Shown piece after piece: positions 17,768 through 27,563 of a stretch of 64,000 nt of DNA (position 1 is the stretch's first letter; the number at the start of each line of letters is the position of its first letter). The translations under genes were made by a program, and so were the position numbers. Under the pieces are notes generated by a model that was not told the DNA's origin, did no database searches, and saw only the letters and a list, made by a program, of their open reading frames with translations. The stretch lies in the NCBI GenBank assembly GCA_039638595.1, contig JBDIWM010000001.1, positions 1 through 64,000 of the forward strand. The letters are read 5' to 3'. Source of the stretch: Atribacterota bacterium (GTDB lineage Bacteria; Atribacterota; Atribacteria; Atribacterales; Caldatribacteriaceae).

Positions 17768-19675
17768 TCATTCCTCCACCTCTTCTCGAGCATCCTGGAG
17801 GAGTTTTTCAAGCTGTTCCACGGTAAGGTCGAGTTGAGTTTCATTATAGCAACTCGTTTCGCCACCGTTACAAACAAAATTCCGATAGTGAACCCGAAAC
17901 ACACCGGGAGCAACTTCCCGAGCGTTTTCGACTACTTCTACCCAGTAAACCTTATCATCGTAGCCAAACACTTCTCGAGCACGAACGGTTTCCTTCTCTG
18001 CCAGCCAGGTAAGGTACCGGGGATAGAAATTACGGAAGGCAGCAACAATTTTTGAATTATCTCCACCCGGGATCACGGATTCCCCCGGAGGCGTTACAGT
18101 CGTGTCATTATCATGAGTGACATCCGATGAAGGCGGTAAATCTTCATCCAGAGCTTCTGGCGATGAGTCACCGACGGTACTCTCCCCCAGGAATTCAAGC
18201 ATAGAACGAATACCGGCTTCAATCTCACCCAGATTGATCGCTCCCTCAAACGAGGATACTGGTACCACATCGCCATTCTGGAGGCGAACCAGGATTCGAT
18301 AGGAAACAAAGAAGCGACCATTTTCTACCGGCGTCCCAGCCTGAAGAATTTCAAAAGAGTAGGTATTTTGTGCCCCGTGGGACCGATCCCAATTCTCAAG
18401 TTCTTTTGCTTTTCTTGCCAGATATCGGGAAAGAACCGCTCGATACTGAGAAAGAATCTCGTCTTCCTGGGGTTTTTGATATCCTGTGGAAAATTCGGAA
18501 TCTTGAGACACTTCAGAAACTTCCACTTCCTGGGGCACGTCAGAAGTACCACTCTGGAGTTCTTTTTCTAAATACTGGATGGCTTCCTGAAAATCCTTGG
18601 GAGTTCCCTTGGTCTTATCCTCACTGAGCAAGACTTTCTCTCCAGCCTCGTTATATCCAAAGATTTTCCAACTCACCTCGTAGAGACCAGAGGCGATCTT
18701 CGCTGCTTCACCCACTTCGACAAAGAACGATTTCACTCCACTGGATCTGGCAATTTCAGCCTCGATATACTCCTTAAGGAGCTTGCGAAAAGAAGAAAAA
18801 AGTTGAGCTTCTTCTTCCGATACCGTTTCTGGCTTTAGTGAAGGAACAGGGGTAGGAGCAGTCGTAAGTTCTACTGGAGAAGGAGAGGGTAAATCCTCCG
18901 GTTGTGGGGAAGGAGAGGGCGCTACCAGACGGCGCTCAGCTTCCCGTTCTAGACGAACAAGATCTGAAGCGACACTCTGCCAGAGCGCTGCACCAACAGC
19001 AGTCTCTTCCCCGGCAAGGATCTCTCTCTGGAAACGGAGCTCCAGACTGCTCATCCAGAACTGATCGATCTGGGAACGGAGACGTCTTTCAAGTTTCTCT
19101 CCTAAAAGGTCTGCATTATACCCCTTTCGCTTGAGCAACTCCTGATACATCTTGTCCTGCACCAGGTAGTACCCATTCCATCCCATAACGGCCGATTCAA
19201 AAGCCGTATTTTTTGACTCCTCACTCGTATCTCCCCGTTTCCAGTCTATAAGGCGCATGGAACGATAACTCTGGTAAATGGATTCCTCAAACCGTGGAAT
19301 AACAGCGTAATCCCGGACCACCTCGAGGCTCGTTTGATAGATTTTCACGGCGGTGAGAAAAGTCTGCAGGGGACCAGGAAGAAGCACCGATTTCAGGTTA
19401 TCGACAAAACGGTCGAAAAGTTCCAACATCACATCATTATCCTGAGCCGTAGCAAAAAGATGCACCACCTTCACCGCAAAGGTTACTCGCTCTACGTTAT
19501 CAAAAAGAGATGGAGCCTCATCATAGATGAGTTCCAGAGTATCCTTGGCAAGGCCTGTCAATCGGGATGCTTCCTCAATCACGTCACCCCGCGAAACCTC
19601 ATCCAGGGCAAATCCATGCGACGCTACAAAAAAACAGAAAATAGACAGCAGGACTATCGCGAACCCCTTTTTCAC
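17768..19675 (-). CDS. Exported protein with three copies of an unknown domain
   Basis: A 635-residue exported protein (signal peptide VLLSIFCFFVASHGFA). Residues 25-235 are mostly helical. A Pro/Ser/Thr linker (about 250-285) then leads to three related domains of roughly 90 residues (about 290-375, 400-495 and 545-630). Each starts with a helix like FRKLLKEYIEAEIA / YRAVLSRYLARKA / FRNFYPRYLTWLAEKE, followed by a beta section (GLYEVSWKIFGYN / GRFFVSYRILVRL / GVFRVHYRNFVCN), and closes with a helix. Linkers between copies are acidic and Pro/Ser/Thr-rich. The third copy has two cysteines. GTG 19675 has AAGGAGG and its own promoter. Function unknown; a surface or periplasmic binding role is a guess. 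Confidence 0.75.
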   Translation of the reverse strand: MKKGFAIVLLSIFCFFVASHGFALDEVSRGDVIEEASRLTGLAKDTLELIYDEAPSLFDNVERVTFAVKVVHLFATAQDNDVMLELFDRFVDNLKSVLLPGPLQTFLTAVKIYQTSLEVVRDYAVIPRFEESIYQSYRSMRLIDWKRGDTSEESKNTAFESAVMGWNGYYLVQDKMYQELLKRKGYNADLLGEKLERRLRSQIDQFWMSSLELRFQREILAGEETAVGAALWQSVASDLVRLEREAERRLVAPSPSPQPEDLPSPSPVELTTAPTPVPSLKPETVSEEEAQLFSSFRKLLKEYIEAEIARSSGVKSFFVEVGEAAKIASGLYEVSWKIFGYNEAGEKVLLSEDKTKGTPKDFQEAIQYLEKELQSGTSDVPQEVEVSEVSQDSEFSTGYQKPQEDEILSQYRAVLSRYLARKAKELENWDRSHGAQNTYSFEILQAGTPVENGRFFVSYRILVRLQNGDVVPVSSFEGAINLGEIEAGIRSMLEFLGESTVGDSSPEALDEDLPPSSDVTHDNDTTVTPPGESVIPGGDNSKIVAAFRNFYPRYLTWLAEKETVRAREVFGYDDKVYWVEVVENAREVAPGVFRVHYRNFVCNGGETSCYNETQLDLTVEQLEKLLQDAREEVEE

Positions 19676-19699
19676 GGTAGGATTCCTCCTTTAGGGGGC

Positions 19700-19728
19700 A
19701 TTATCGCATTACCATCAGAGAATGTCAA
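19700..19728 (-). promoter_or_regulatory. Sigma-70 promoter of the triplicated-domain protein
   Basis: TTGACA (19723-19728) and GATAAT (19700-19705) with a 17-base spacer, about 25 bases before the GTG start. Confidence 0.65.
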
Positions 19729-19816
19729 CGAAATAGGTGCTCAGGGCATTTCAAAACTCTCCTCTGCGTTCATTTCATGTTCAGAGTAAATCTTGCCACC
19801 AGGACTAGAAGTGAGC

Positions 19817-19845
19817 TTTACTCAGGCCCATATAAACGATACAAT
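19817..19845 (+). promoter_or_regulatory. Promoter placing the photolyase start at the 5' end
   Basis: TTTACT (19817-19822) and TACAAT (19840-19845), spacer 17. The expected transcription start (19851-19853) coincides with the ATG at 19852, suggesting a leaderless message. Confidence 0.45.
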
Positions 19846-19851
19846 ATTCCC

Positions 19852-21207
19852 ATGATCCCGAGAGAACGCCTGAAAGAATTGAATTATAAACCCCTTCAAG
19901 AGGGGAGTTATGTCCTCTACTGGATGCAGGCAGCCCAAAGAGCGGAATGGAATCATGCTTTAGAGTACGCCATTCAAAAGGCCAATGAATTTCAGAGACC
20001 TCTCCTGGTGCTCTTTAATCTCACCGATCAATTTCCCGAAGCCAACGCCCGCCACTATCTCTTTCTCCTAGAAGGATTACAGGAAACCCAAAGAAAACTC
20101 GCTCAAAGAGGAATAAAAATGGTCACGTATTTAGGTAACCCGGTAGAAAACGTGGAGCGATTTTCTCAAAAGGCGATCCTCCTTGTTACCGACCGGGGGT
20201 ATCTCCGTATCCAGAGAGAATGGCGAGAAAAAGTGGCAAAAAGGGTAAATTGTCCTTTCTGGCAAGTTGAGACGGAGGCGATCGTTCCCGTCGAAGTGGT
20301 TTCCCCACGCGAGGAATATGGAGCATACACCATCCGTCCTAAAATTAAAAAACACCTCAATCGTTATCTCACGCCGCTTCAAGAAGAAACGGCTCATCTT
20401 TCTTCCCTCTTTTTACCGGTATTCCCGGGAGAACTTAATCTCTCAGACCCCGGGCAAATCCTTAAAGGTCTACGCATTGATAAAAACATTACACTCCTAC
20501 CCCGCCTTGGGGGTACAGACCGTGCCAAGGCAAAGCTTCGGGAATTTATTGCGAATCACCTTTCCGATTATCCCATCCGCCGCAACGACCCCTCTCAGGA
20601 TACTCTTTCAGCAATGAGCGCATACCTCCACTTTGGGCAAATTTCGCCTCTTTTTATCGCTCAAGAAGTCATTAATGCACCCGTGCTAGAAGAAGCAAAG
20701 GAAGTATACCTCGAAGAACTCATTGTCCGAAGAGAGTTGAGCATGAATTTTGTGTTTTACAATCCCCACTATGATTCTTTTCATGGTTTACCCAGCTGGG
20801 CAAAGGAAACCTTAAGAAAACATCAGCAAGATCCCAGAAAGGACCAATACGAACTCGAAGAATTCGAAAATGCTAGAACCCACGACCCTCTCTGGAATGC
20901 TGCCCAGAAAGAACTGGTCTACACAGGAAAAATCCATGGATACGTGCGGATGTACTGGGGAAAGAAAATCATAGAATGGAGTAGCAACCCGGAGGAAGCC
21001 TTCCAAATACTGGTTTATCTCAACAATAAGTACGCACTCGACGGACGGGACCCAAATAGCTTTGCCGGCATCGCCTGGTGCTTTGGAAAGCACGACCGGG
21101 CCTTTGGAGAGCGCCCCATTTTTGGAAAAGTGCGTTATATGGGGAAGGGAGAGCTACGCAAAAAATCGATTGAGGGCGCATACATTGAACGCATAGAGAG
21201 GATGTGA
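19852..21207 (+). CDS. phr: Class II deoxyribodipyrimidine photolyase
   Basis: Repairs cyclobutane pyrimidine dimers using light, with FAD as cofactor. The N-terminal domain begins with VLYWMQAAQRAEWNHALEYA, typical of class II enzymes. The C-terminal FAD domain includes SAYLHFGQISP, FVFYNPHYDSFHGLPSWA, NARTHDPLWNAAQKEL and GYVRMYWGKKIIEWS, with the family's conserved tryptophans. From ATG 19852 the product has 451 residues, close to the usual length; an upstream in-frame ATG at 19777 would add 25 unlike residues. No ribosome site precedes 19852, matching a leaderless start. The next gene overlaps its stop by four bases. Confidence 0.93.
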   Translation: MIPRERLKELNYKPLQEGSYVLYWMQAAQRAEWNHALEYAIQKANEFQRPLLVLFNLTDQFPEANARHYLFLLEGLQETQRKLAQRGIKMVTYLGNPVENVERFSQKAILLVTDRGYLRIQREWREKVAKRVNCPFWQVETEAIVPVEVVSPREEYGAYTIRPKIKKHLNRYLTPLQEETAHLSSLFLPVFPGELNLSDPGQILKGLRIDKNITLLPRLGGTDRAKAKLREFIANHLSDYPIRRNDPSQDTLSAMSAYLHFGQISPLFIAQEVINAPVLEEAKEVYLEELIVRRELSMNFVFYNPHYDSFHGLPSWAKETLRKHQQDPRKDQYELEEFENARTHDPLWNAAQKELVYTGKIHGYVRMYWGKKIIEWSSNPEEAFQILVYLNNKYALDGRDPNSFAGIAWCFGKHDRAFGERPIFGKVRYMGKGELRKKSIEGAYIERIERM

Positions 21208-22178
21208 AGCCCTTGAAACCAAAGATCGTCGTAAGCCGGTGTTTAGGGTTTGACCACTGCCGTTACGACGGGTCAATCATTCCCAGTCAGATTGTGGAAA
21301 GACTTCGAGAAGCGGTGGAATACATTCCTGTATGTCCAGAATTAGCCATAGGTCTGAGTGTACCACGGCAACCGGTGAGAATTGTGTCCGTCGACGGGGA
21401 ACGACGGTTAATCCAGGATAAAAGTGGCGAGGACCTTACCCTGAAGATGTCTGCCTTCATCGAATCCTTTTTTGAGGGAATCGATGTCCAGGGATTCATT
21501 CTGAAAGCCAAATCCCCATCCTGTGGCGTCAGAGACGTAAAAATTTATACCTCTCAAGGCACAGTCTTTGCTCGGGGAAGCGGCTTCTTTGCCCAGGAAG
21601 CACTAACCAGATATCCCCACCTGCCTGTAGAGACCGAAAAACGATTAGAAAATGTGGCGATTTACGAACATTTTCTACAGAAAACTTTCACTCTCCATGA
21701 GTTTTCTCAGGTTAAAGAGAGCCAAAGCATGAGGAGGTTGGTTAACTTCCACACCCGATATAAACTCTTTCTTCTGGCCCATCACCAGCGAGAAACGCAA
21801 CAAATGGGGAAAATCGTTGCCAACCCGGAGCAAAAGGACTTTGCAACGGTTATACGAGAATACGAAATCCATCTCCACCAGGCCTTAAAAAGAGCCATGA
21901 ACCGAAAACTAACCATAAACGTCCTTCACCATGTTCTGGGGTACTTCAAGGACAGGCTTACTTCTCGAGAAAAACAACTCTTCCTCCGGCTCCTGGAGCA
22001 GTTTCGCCAGGGAACCGTTCCTCTTGCTGCACTCACCGGTATTGCACAATCCTGGACAGTGCGTTTCGAAGAAGAGTACCTCACAAAACAGGCATTCTTC
22101 AATTCCTACCCGGAAAACCTTCGACCGCAAGTTGAAAACGACGTTTTCACCCAACGAGATTACTGGGAAGGGTCGTAA
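21204..22178 (+). CDS. DUF523 and DUF1722 domain protein (YbgA-like)
   Basis: A 324-residue cytoplasmic protein. Residues 8-150 match DUF523 (VVSRCLGFDHCRYDGS, CPELAIGLSVPR, SPSCGVRD), whose conserved cysteines suggest a metal or Fe-S site. Residues 190-310 match DUF1722 (FHTRYKLFLLAHHQ, NVLHHVLGYFKDRL), the domain of E. coli YbgA, which is encoded next to phr. The same arrangement here, with a four-base overlap with photolyase, suggests a shared role in DNA damage or its control. The activity is unknown; domain assignment is firm. Confidence 0.88.
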   Translation: MKPLKPKIVVSRCLGFDHCRYDGSIIPSQIVERLREAVEYIPVCPELAIGLSVPRQPVRIVSVDGERRLIQDKSGEDLTLKMSAFIESFFEGIDVQGFILKAKSPSCGVRDVKIYTSQGTVFARGSGFFAQEALTRYPHLPVETEKRLENVAIYEHFLQKTFTLHEFSQVKESQSMRRLVNFHTRYKLFLLAHHQRETQQMGKIVANPEQKDFATVIREYEIHLHQALKRAMNRKLTINVLHHVLGYFKDRLTSREKQLFLRLLEQFRQGTVPLAALTGIAQSWTVRFEEEYLTKQAFFNSYPENLRPQVENDVFTQRDYWEGS

Positions 22179-22191
22179 AAACCCTTCCCCT

Positions 22192-22902
22192 TCAAATTTT
22201 TTCGAATTGGTCTTTTCCCACTCCACAAATAGGACAAACCCAGTCTTCGGGAAGTTTTTCAAAAGGTGTTCCAGGTTGCACACCTGAATCAGGGTCCCCA
22301 AAACGTTCATCGTAGATGTAGCCACAGACTTTGCATCGATATCGTCCCACCGTCTCCGTGTTTTTCCCCTTTTTCTCCTGGTAGGTTGCTGCCGTGCGAG
22401 GAACTCTACCACCTTTAACGTCACGGTAGTATCCATAGGTCATGGGAACGAGCTCTGAGTTCAAAAATTCCGTTTCCACCACTTCGCCCAGGAAAAGCAC
22501 ATGGGTTCCGGCATCGAGTTTGGATATTACCTTTGCTTCTACATAGGCCACCACGTGTTCACTCAATACTGGAACACCGGTTTTTCCCAGAAAATATTTC
22601 ACCTGAGCAAATTTGTCGATATCTCGTCCGGTACGAAAACCAAAAAGTCCGATAAGCTGCAACGGGGTTTCTTTTTCGAGAACCGATACCGAAAAGAATC
22701 CACTCTCCTCAATGAGCGAAAGGGTCAAACTTTCTTTGTTGACACTGGCCACAACCTGGGGAGGAAAGGCGGTGACCTGGACTAAAGCGTTAATAATCAG
22801 ACCGTTCATTTTGCCCTCGTATGACGATGCCACCACGTACATCCCACAGTTTAACGCAAACAGAGCTTCCAGGTTCACCGAAATCACCTCGCCTTTTTCC
22901 AT
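22192..22902 (-). CDS. hrb: Flavin reductase-rubredoxin fusion (high molecular weight rubredoxin)
   Basis: A 236-residue fusion like Hrb of acetogens. Residues 1-160 form a flavin reductase-like FMN domain ([19 protein letters not shown]). The C-terminal 50 residues are a rubredoxin with both CxxCG pairs (CKVCGYIYD and [12 protein letters not shown]) holding one iron. In Moorella, Hrb passes electrons from NADH to a flavodiiron oxidase or nitric oxide reductase, so this is probably part of oxygen or NO defence. No flavodiiron gene is nearby. The start overlaps the kinase stop (TAATG), so it is last in the operon. Confidence 0.92.
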   Translation of the reverse strand: MEKGEVISVNLEALFALNCGMYVVASSYEGKMNGLIINALVQVTAFPPQVVASVNKESLTLSLIEESGFFSVSVLEKETPLQLIGLFGFRTGRDIDKFAQVKYFLGKTGVPVLSEHVVAYVEAKVISKLDAGTHVLFLGEVVETEFLNSELVPMTYGYYRDVKGGRVPRTAATYQEKKGKNTETVGRYRCKVCGYIYDERFGDPDSGVQPGTPFEKLPEDWVCPICGVGKDQFEKI

Positions 22903-24440
22903 TACATATCAGCTAGTTTTTTCATAACTCCTTTGGTGTTTTCGTAAAGTTCCCGGAAAATAGCGTAATACCGGTCGTAAGCTTTTTTGCGTTCTGCATC
23001 AACCTTAATCACCGGCCGGAAGGTTACCCATTCTTTGATTTGTTCCGGCCGAGAGATAATGCCCGTTCCCAAGCCCACCAGGAACGCATCGCCAAAGGGT
23101 GCTTCTACATCTTTAGAAAGGCGTTTCATGTCAAATCCAGTAATATCAGCAAAAATCTGCACCCAGAAGGAAGAGCGAGCGACACCACCCACAATCCAGC
23201 ATTCTGGATTCAATTGCATTCCAGCTTTGATGGCCTCCTCCATATTATGGCGCAGAGCATAAGCGGCTGCCTCAAGCATTGCCTTATAGACGTGGGCCCT
23301 GGTATGGTACAGCGAAAGCCCCAGAATGGTCCCCCGAGCATCGGGATCCCAAATAGGCGAGCGCTCACCCATAAAGTACGGAAGAACGATCAGGCCTTCG
23401 CTTCCAGGAGGGATGTTCTGTGCCTGAAGTTCCAAAAGGGTATATGCCGGAATCTTCGTATTTTTCTCTACCTCCTTTTCATACATGCCAAATTGCTCCC
23501 GGAACCAGCGAGCCAGCGCCCCGGAAGTGGCACTTCCTCCAAAGGTGTAGATGAGCTCTATATCGTAGACCACGTAGGGGAAACTGACCAGGAAAGGCGT
23601 TAAATACTGACCCTGATGCACCGTTCCCCAGCACATGGAAGTTCCAGCCATAGCCACGTGTTCACCCATGCTCAAGACACCTGCAGCAAGCTGGGCCACC
23701 GGAGCGTCTACACCACCAGCAATAACTGGTGTTCCCTCAAGAAGACCTGTCTTCTCAGCAAATTGCCGATTGATTCTTCCTACGATATCGGAAGATTTGA
23801 AAATCGTATCGGGAAGCATCTTTCTGGGAATTCCCAGGATGTTACACATCTCATCTGACCAAGTTCGCTTCCGGATGTCAAAGACACCACCAATATTGCC
23901 CGCCGAAGAATAATCAGTCGCCAGAACCCCAGTCAAACGATGCACCACGTAATCTTTCGGAGTGACGAACTGGTAAATCTTTTCCCAGACCTCGGGCTCA
24001 TTATTTCGGATCCACATCATTTTCGTGAATCCATAGTAGGAATCCACATAATTGCCGGTAACACCAAAGATGGTCTCAAGAGGCACATTATCCTTCACCC
24101 ACTGGGTCTCTTTTCTTGCCCGGCGGTCCATCCAGATGAGGCAGGGCCGCAGGGGTTGTAAATCCTTGTCGACTGGCACTCCTGAACCACCATAGAGACC
24201 GCTGATGGCAATCCCAGCAATGTCTTTGGGGTTTACTTTGGACTTTTCAATACAGCAAGCCACTGTCTTTACTACAGCCTCAAGCCACACATCTGGCCAC
24301 TGTTCCGCCCAGGAAGGACGAGGGGTAATGACATCGTACTCCACAAACGCATCGGCAACAAATTCCCCCTTTTCGGTAACCATGACCGTTTTGGTTCCCT
24401 GCGTTCCAATATCTGTTCCCAAAAGGTACAAAGCTGCCAC
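22902..24440 (-). CDS. FGGY-family carbohydrate kinase
   Basis: A 512-residue sugar kinase of the xylulokinase/gluconokinase superfamily, which transfers phosphate from ATP to a sugar. FGGY features: N-terminal phosphate loop [35 protein letters not shown], and [15 protein letters not shown] near the signature. The specific sugar cannot be assigned, as it differs clearly from the xylB-like gene at 60992-62509. GTG 24440 is given; TTG 24431 fits the ribosome site (GGGGGTGG) better and matches usual family N-termini. It follows trpB2 with a 34-base gap and may belong to the same transcript. Confidence 0.88.
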   Translation of the reverse strand: MAALYLLGTDIGTQGTKTVMVTEKGEFVADAFVEYDVITPRPSWAEQWPDVWLEAVVKTVACCIEKSKVNPKDIAGIAISGLYGGSGVPVDKDLQPLRPCLIWMDRRARKETQWVKDNVPLETIFGVTGNYVDSYYGFTKMMWIRNNEPEVWEKIYQFVTPKDYVVHRLTGVLATDYSSAGNIGGVFDIRKRTWSDEMCNILGIPRKMLPDTIFKSSDIVGRINRQFAEKTGLLEGTPVIAGGVDAPVAQLAAGVLSMGEHVAMAGTSMCWGTVHQGQYLTPFLVSFPYVVYDIELIYTFGGSATSGALARWFREQFGMYEKEVEKNTKIPAYTLLELQAQNIPPGSEGLIVLPYFMGERSPIWDPDARGTILGLSLYHTRAHVYKAMLEAAAYALRHNMEEAIKAGMQLNPECWIVGGVARSSFWVQIFADITGFDMKRLSKDVEAPFGDAFLVGLGTGIISRPEQIKEWVTFRPVIKVDAERKKAYDRYYAIFRELYENTKGVMKKLADM

Positions 24441-24474
24441 CCCCTGTTTAAACTTTCCCCTATTGTATCACGCT

Positions 24475-25794
24475 TTATCCATTGTGGTTGATATCGGGAA
24501 GTTTCTGTGTGAGATAAAGTTCATATGCTCCGAGATCCAGGAATCCATGACCACTGCAGTTAAAAACGATGACTTTTTCTTCACCACTTGCAGCGCACTT
24601 TTTGGCTTCTTCAATCACGGCCTTCACCGCATGAGCCGTTTCCGGTGCCACCACCAATCCCTCAGTCCGAGCAAACGTTACCGCAGCCTCAAAAACCTCG
24701 TTCTGTTTGTACGCCTGAGCTTCCACAAGTCCCAGATCATAGAGAAGGCTCACGATAGGAGCCATTCCATGATAACGCAATCCTCCAGCATGAATGGCAG
24801 GAGGAATAAAGTCGTGACCCAGAGTATGCATCTTAAGAAGTGGAGTATTTTTCGCCACGTCACCATAATCGTATTCGTATCGCCCACGAAGGAGTGAAGA
24901 GCAGGCCGTGGGTTCTACGGCGATTGCCCGGAAGGTTTTTTCACCCAGGAGCTTATCGCGCATGAAAGGAAGCACTATACCACCAAAGTTACTGCCTCCA
25001 CCCACACACCCAACCACGATATCCGGATAGTTCTCGCCTACCTTTTCTAACTGGAGCTTGGCTTCTTCCCCAATAACAGTCTGGTGAAGGAGCACATGAT
25101 TGAGGACACTCCCCAGGCTGTACTTGGAGTGGGGGGTCGTCACCGCGTCTTCGATAGCTTCACTGATGGCGATACCAAGGCTTCCCAAAGACTGTGGATC
25201 CTTTGCCAGAATGTCTCGCCCTGCTTTGGTTCGCTCACTCGGACTGGGATATACCTCTGCTCCCCAGGTATGCATCAAAACCCGTCGGTACGGTTTCTGT
25301 TCATAGCTCACTCGTACCATGTACACGGTACACTCCAAACCAAAAAACTGACAGGCCATCGCTAAAGCTGACCCCCACTGGCCAGCTCCAGTTTCGGTGG
25401 TTAACCTTTTCGTACCATCTTCCTTGTTATAATACGCCTGGGCCACAGCGGTATTTGGCTTATGACTTCCAGCAGGGCTTGCCCCCTCGTACTTGTAATA
25501 GATACGAGCCGGTGTCTTGAGAAAAGCTTCCAGTTTTCGCGCTCGAACTAACGGTGTGGGTCTCCACAAACGATAAATATCAAGAACCTCTCCAGGGATA
25601 TCAATATAACGGTTGGTGCTCACTTCCTGCTCGATAAGGCTTTTGGGAAAAATTGGTTCGAGGTCCTGAAGTTTCACCGGTTGCATGGTAGCAGGGTGAA
25701 GAGGTGGGTCAAGTGGTCGAGGTAAATCAGCAAGCACATTGTACCAAACAGTGGGCATTTCCTTTTCACTCAGAATAATTCGACCTTCTTCCAT
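24475..25794 (-). CDS. trpB2: Tryptophan synthase beta chain, TrpB2 type
   Basis: A PLP enzyme that joins indole (or an indole donor) with serine to give tryptophan. The 439-residue length and N-terminal extension ([12 protein letters not shown]) are typical of TrpB2 rather than TrpB1. The PLP lysine lies in GSHKPNTA, the active-site acid loop is [12 protein letters not shown], and the phosphate loop is [10 protein letters not shown]. No trpA is nearby, as is common for TrpB2, which can act alone to salvage indole. It sits behind a tryptophan importer and a Trp T-box, so the operon responds to uncharged tRNA-Trp. Confidence 0.95.
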   Translation of the reverse strand: MEEGRIILSEKEMPTVWYNVLADLPRPLDPPLHPATMQPVKLQDLEPIFPKSLIEQEVSTNRYIDIPGEVLDIYRLWRPTPLVRARKLEAFLKTPARIYYKYEGASPAGSHKPNTAVAQAYYNKEDGTKRLTTETGAGQWGSALAMACQFFGLECTVYMVRVSYEQKPYRRVLMHTWGAEVYPSPSERTKAGRDILAKDPQSLGSLGIAISEAIEDAVTTPHSKYSLGSVLNHVLLHQTVIGEEAKLQLEKVGENYPDIVVGCVGGGSNFGGIVLPFMRDKLLGEKTFRAIAVEPTACSSLLRGRYEYDYGDVAKNTPLLKMHTLGHDFIPPAIHAGGLRYHGMAPIVSLLYDLGLVEAQAYKQNEVFEAAVTFARTEGLVVAPETAHAVKAVIEEAKKCAASGEEKVIVFNCSGHGFLDLGAYELYLTQKLPDINHNG

Positions 25795-25814
25795 TTCTCT
25801 TTCCTCCTTTCTTA

Positions 25815-26612
25815 TTAAGAGAGTAAAGCTCGATCATTCGTAAACGCCTTATGTCTACGAATGGTAAACTGTTCCAGCAGTTCCTGAATGGTCATTTTTT
25901 TTCTCTCTTCCCCGACCACGTCCAGAACCACTTCTCCTTCATCCATCATCAGAGTACGGTTCCCAAAAGAAAGCGCATCCTGAAGATTGTGCGTCACCAT
26001 AAGAGTGGTCAAACGGCTCTCATGCACCAGTTTGGTAGTCAGTTCCATAATGACCTCCCCAGTTTTAGGATCGAGGTTGGCGGTATGTTCATCAAGGAGT
26101 AAAATTTTGGGCTGACTCAAAGTCGCCATAAGAAGAGCCAGGGCCTGCCTCTGCCCTCCGGACAGAAGTCCTACCCGATCCTTTAACCGCCTCTCCAGAC
26201 CAAGACCAATTTCAGAGAGTTTTGCCCTGAACACTTCTCGCATACGTTCATTGAGTGCCATACGGATTCCCTTACTTCTCCCCTTAAGGTAGGCAATGGC
26301 CAGGTTTTCCTCAATGGTTAAGGAAGGAGCTGTCCCCTGAAAGGTATTCTGGAAAACTCGCCCCAGGTAAACCGCTCGCCGATGGGGAGGGAGATGGGTG
26401 ACATCAACACCGTCAATGGCGATTTTCCCCTCATCGGGAAAATACGTACCACTGATTAAATTGAGTAGAGTCGTCTTCCCTGCTCCGTTACTCCCCACAA
26501 TCGTTACGAACTCGCCATCCTGCACTTCGAGACTTAAATTTCGAATGGCCCAGCGCTCATCCGGAGAATTACGGAAGAAAAATTTATTGACCCCATTAAC
26601 CCTGAGCATCAT
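25815..26612 (-). CDS. trpZ: Tryptophan-type ABC transporter ATP-binding protein
   Basis: A 265-residue ABC ATPase. Walker A is [11 protein letters not shown], the signature is [16 protein letters not shown], Walker B is [13 protein letters not shown], and the switch His is in VTHN. The [13 protein letters not shown]-like region and the partner genes (ABC_sub_bind protein plus BPD-type permease) match the TrpXYZ importer class. It overlaps the permease gene by four bases and precedes trpB2 by 20. The symbol rests on the T-box and trpB2 context, since the substrate is not readable from an ATPase. Confidence 0.85.
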   Translation of the reverse strand: MMLRVNGVNKFFFRNSPDERWAIRNLSLEVQDGEFVTIVGSNGAGKTTLLNLISGTYFPDEGKIAIDGVDVTHLPPHRRAVYLGRVFQNTFQGTAPSLTIEENLAIAYLKGRSKGIRMALNERMREVFRAKLSEIGLGLERRLKDRVGLLSGGQRQALALLMATLSQPKILLLDEHTANLDPKTGEVIMELTTKLVHESRLTTLMVTHNLQDALSFGNRTLMMDEGEVVLDVVGEERKKMTIQELLEQFTIRRHKAFTNDRALLS

Positions 26613-27508
26613 CCTGCCCTCCCCAATTTTTCCTTCAAAACCGGGAACGAAAGAATGAGGATAACCAGAATGCCCGTAAAGAGCTTCAAATCATAGGGTT
26701 TAAAGCCAATACTATACCCCCAGTTCAGCGCTATGGCCGTCGCCATACGATAAACGACCGCACCCAAGACAACCTGTAAGGTCATTACAAAAATCGTTTT
26801 TCCCCGCAAGAGCACTTCCCCCACAATGACCGAGGCAAGCCCAGAAATCACCATCCCGATACCCATGTTGACATCGACAAAACCCTGGTACTGAGCAAAC
26901 ATGGCTCCCGAAAGCGCCACCAAAGCGTTGGAAAGAGCAATCCCTACCAGTTTCATCCGGTTAGGGTCTATTCCCTGAGTTTCAACCAAGGTTTCATTAT
27001 CACCGGTTGCTCGAATGGAAAGACCAATCTCGGTCTGCAGAAAAAAATCGACGATAACCTTCAAAAAGGTGAGGAGAAGTAATAAGAAAATGAAGCGAAG
27101 ATAGACTTCAGGAACGGAAGGGAACGCATCACGCAAAATCACAAAGATAGTCCGATGTCCCAGATTTTCAGAAAGGGACACATTGGGTCTTCCCATCACT
27201 CGAAGGTTCACAGAATAAAGACAAATCATGGTGAGGATACCCGAAAGTAAGGCCGGAATCCGGGAAAATGTGTGCAAAACGCCAGTCAAAAGACCAGCCA
27301 GAGCTCCCAAAAGAAGCGCACACAATACACCCACCAGAGGCCCGTATCCTCGATACATCATCAGCGCAAAGACTGCTGCACCCAGAGGATAACTCCCATC
27401 AACGGTAAGATCTGGAAAATTGAGACAACGAAAAGTGATAAAAACCCCTAAAGCCAGGATACCAAAAAGTAAACCTTCCTGAGCACCGTAAAGGAAAAAA
27501 TCCCGGAT
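26609..27508 (-). CDS. trpY: Tryptophan-type ABC transporter permease with no standard start codon
   Basis: A membrane permease with about eight helices. An ATG-started reading begins only at 27361, which would remove the conserved N-terminus. The same frame extends upstream through EGLLFGILALGVFITFRCL and NFPDLTVDGSYPLGAAVF, strongly conserved in this family, to a TAG just before a ribosome site. There is no ATG, GTG or TTG in that extension. AUC at 27506-27508 lies eight bases after GGGAGG and gives the usual family length (299 residues). AUA at 27512-27514 is closer to the site. So translation probably uses a rare start codon, or the start has been lost by mutation. Confidence 0.78.
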   Translation of the reverse strand: MRDFFLYGAQEGLLFGILALGVFITFRCLNFPDLTVDGSYPLGAAVFALMMYRGYGPLVGVLCALLLGALAGLLTGVLHTFSRIPALLSGILTMICLYSVNLRVMGRPNVSLSENLGHRTIFVILRDAFPSVPEVYLRFIFLLLLLTFLKVIVDFFLQTEIGLSIRATGDNETLVETQGIDPNRMKLVGIALSNALVALSGAMFAQYQGFVDVNMGIGMVISGLASVIVGEVLLRGKTIFVMTLQVVLGAVVYRMATAIALNWGYSIGFKPYDLKLFTGILVILILSFPVLKEKLGRAG

Positions 27509-27563
27509 TTTTATAACCTCCCTCTATGTGGAGGAGGAGATTCCTCTCCTCCTCCACCTTTTC

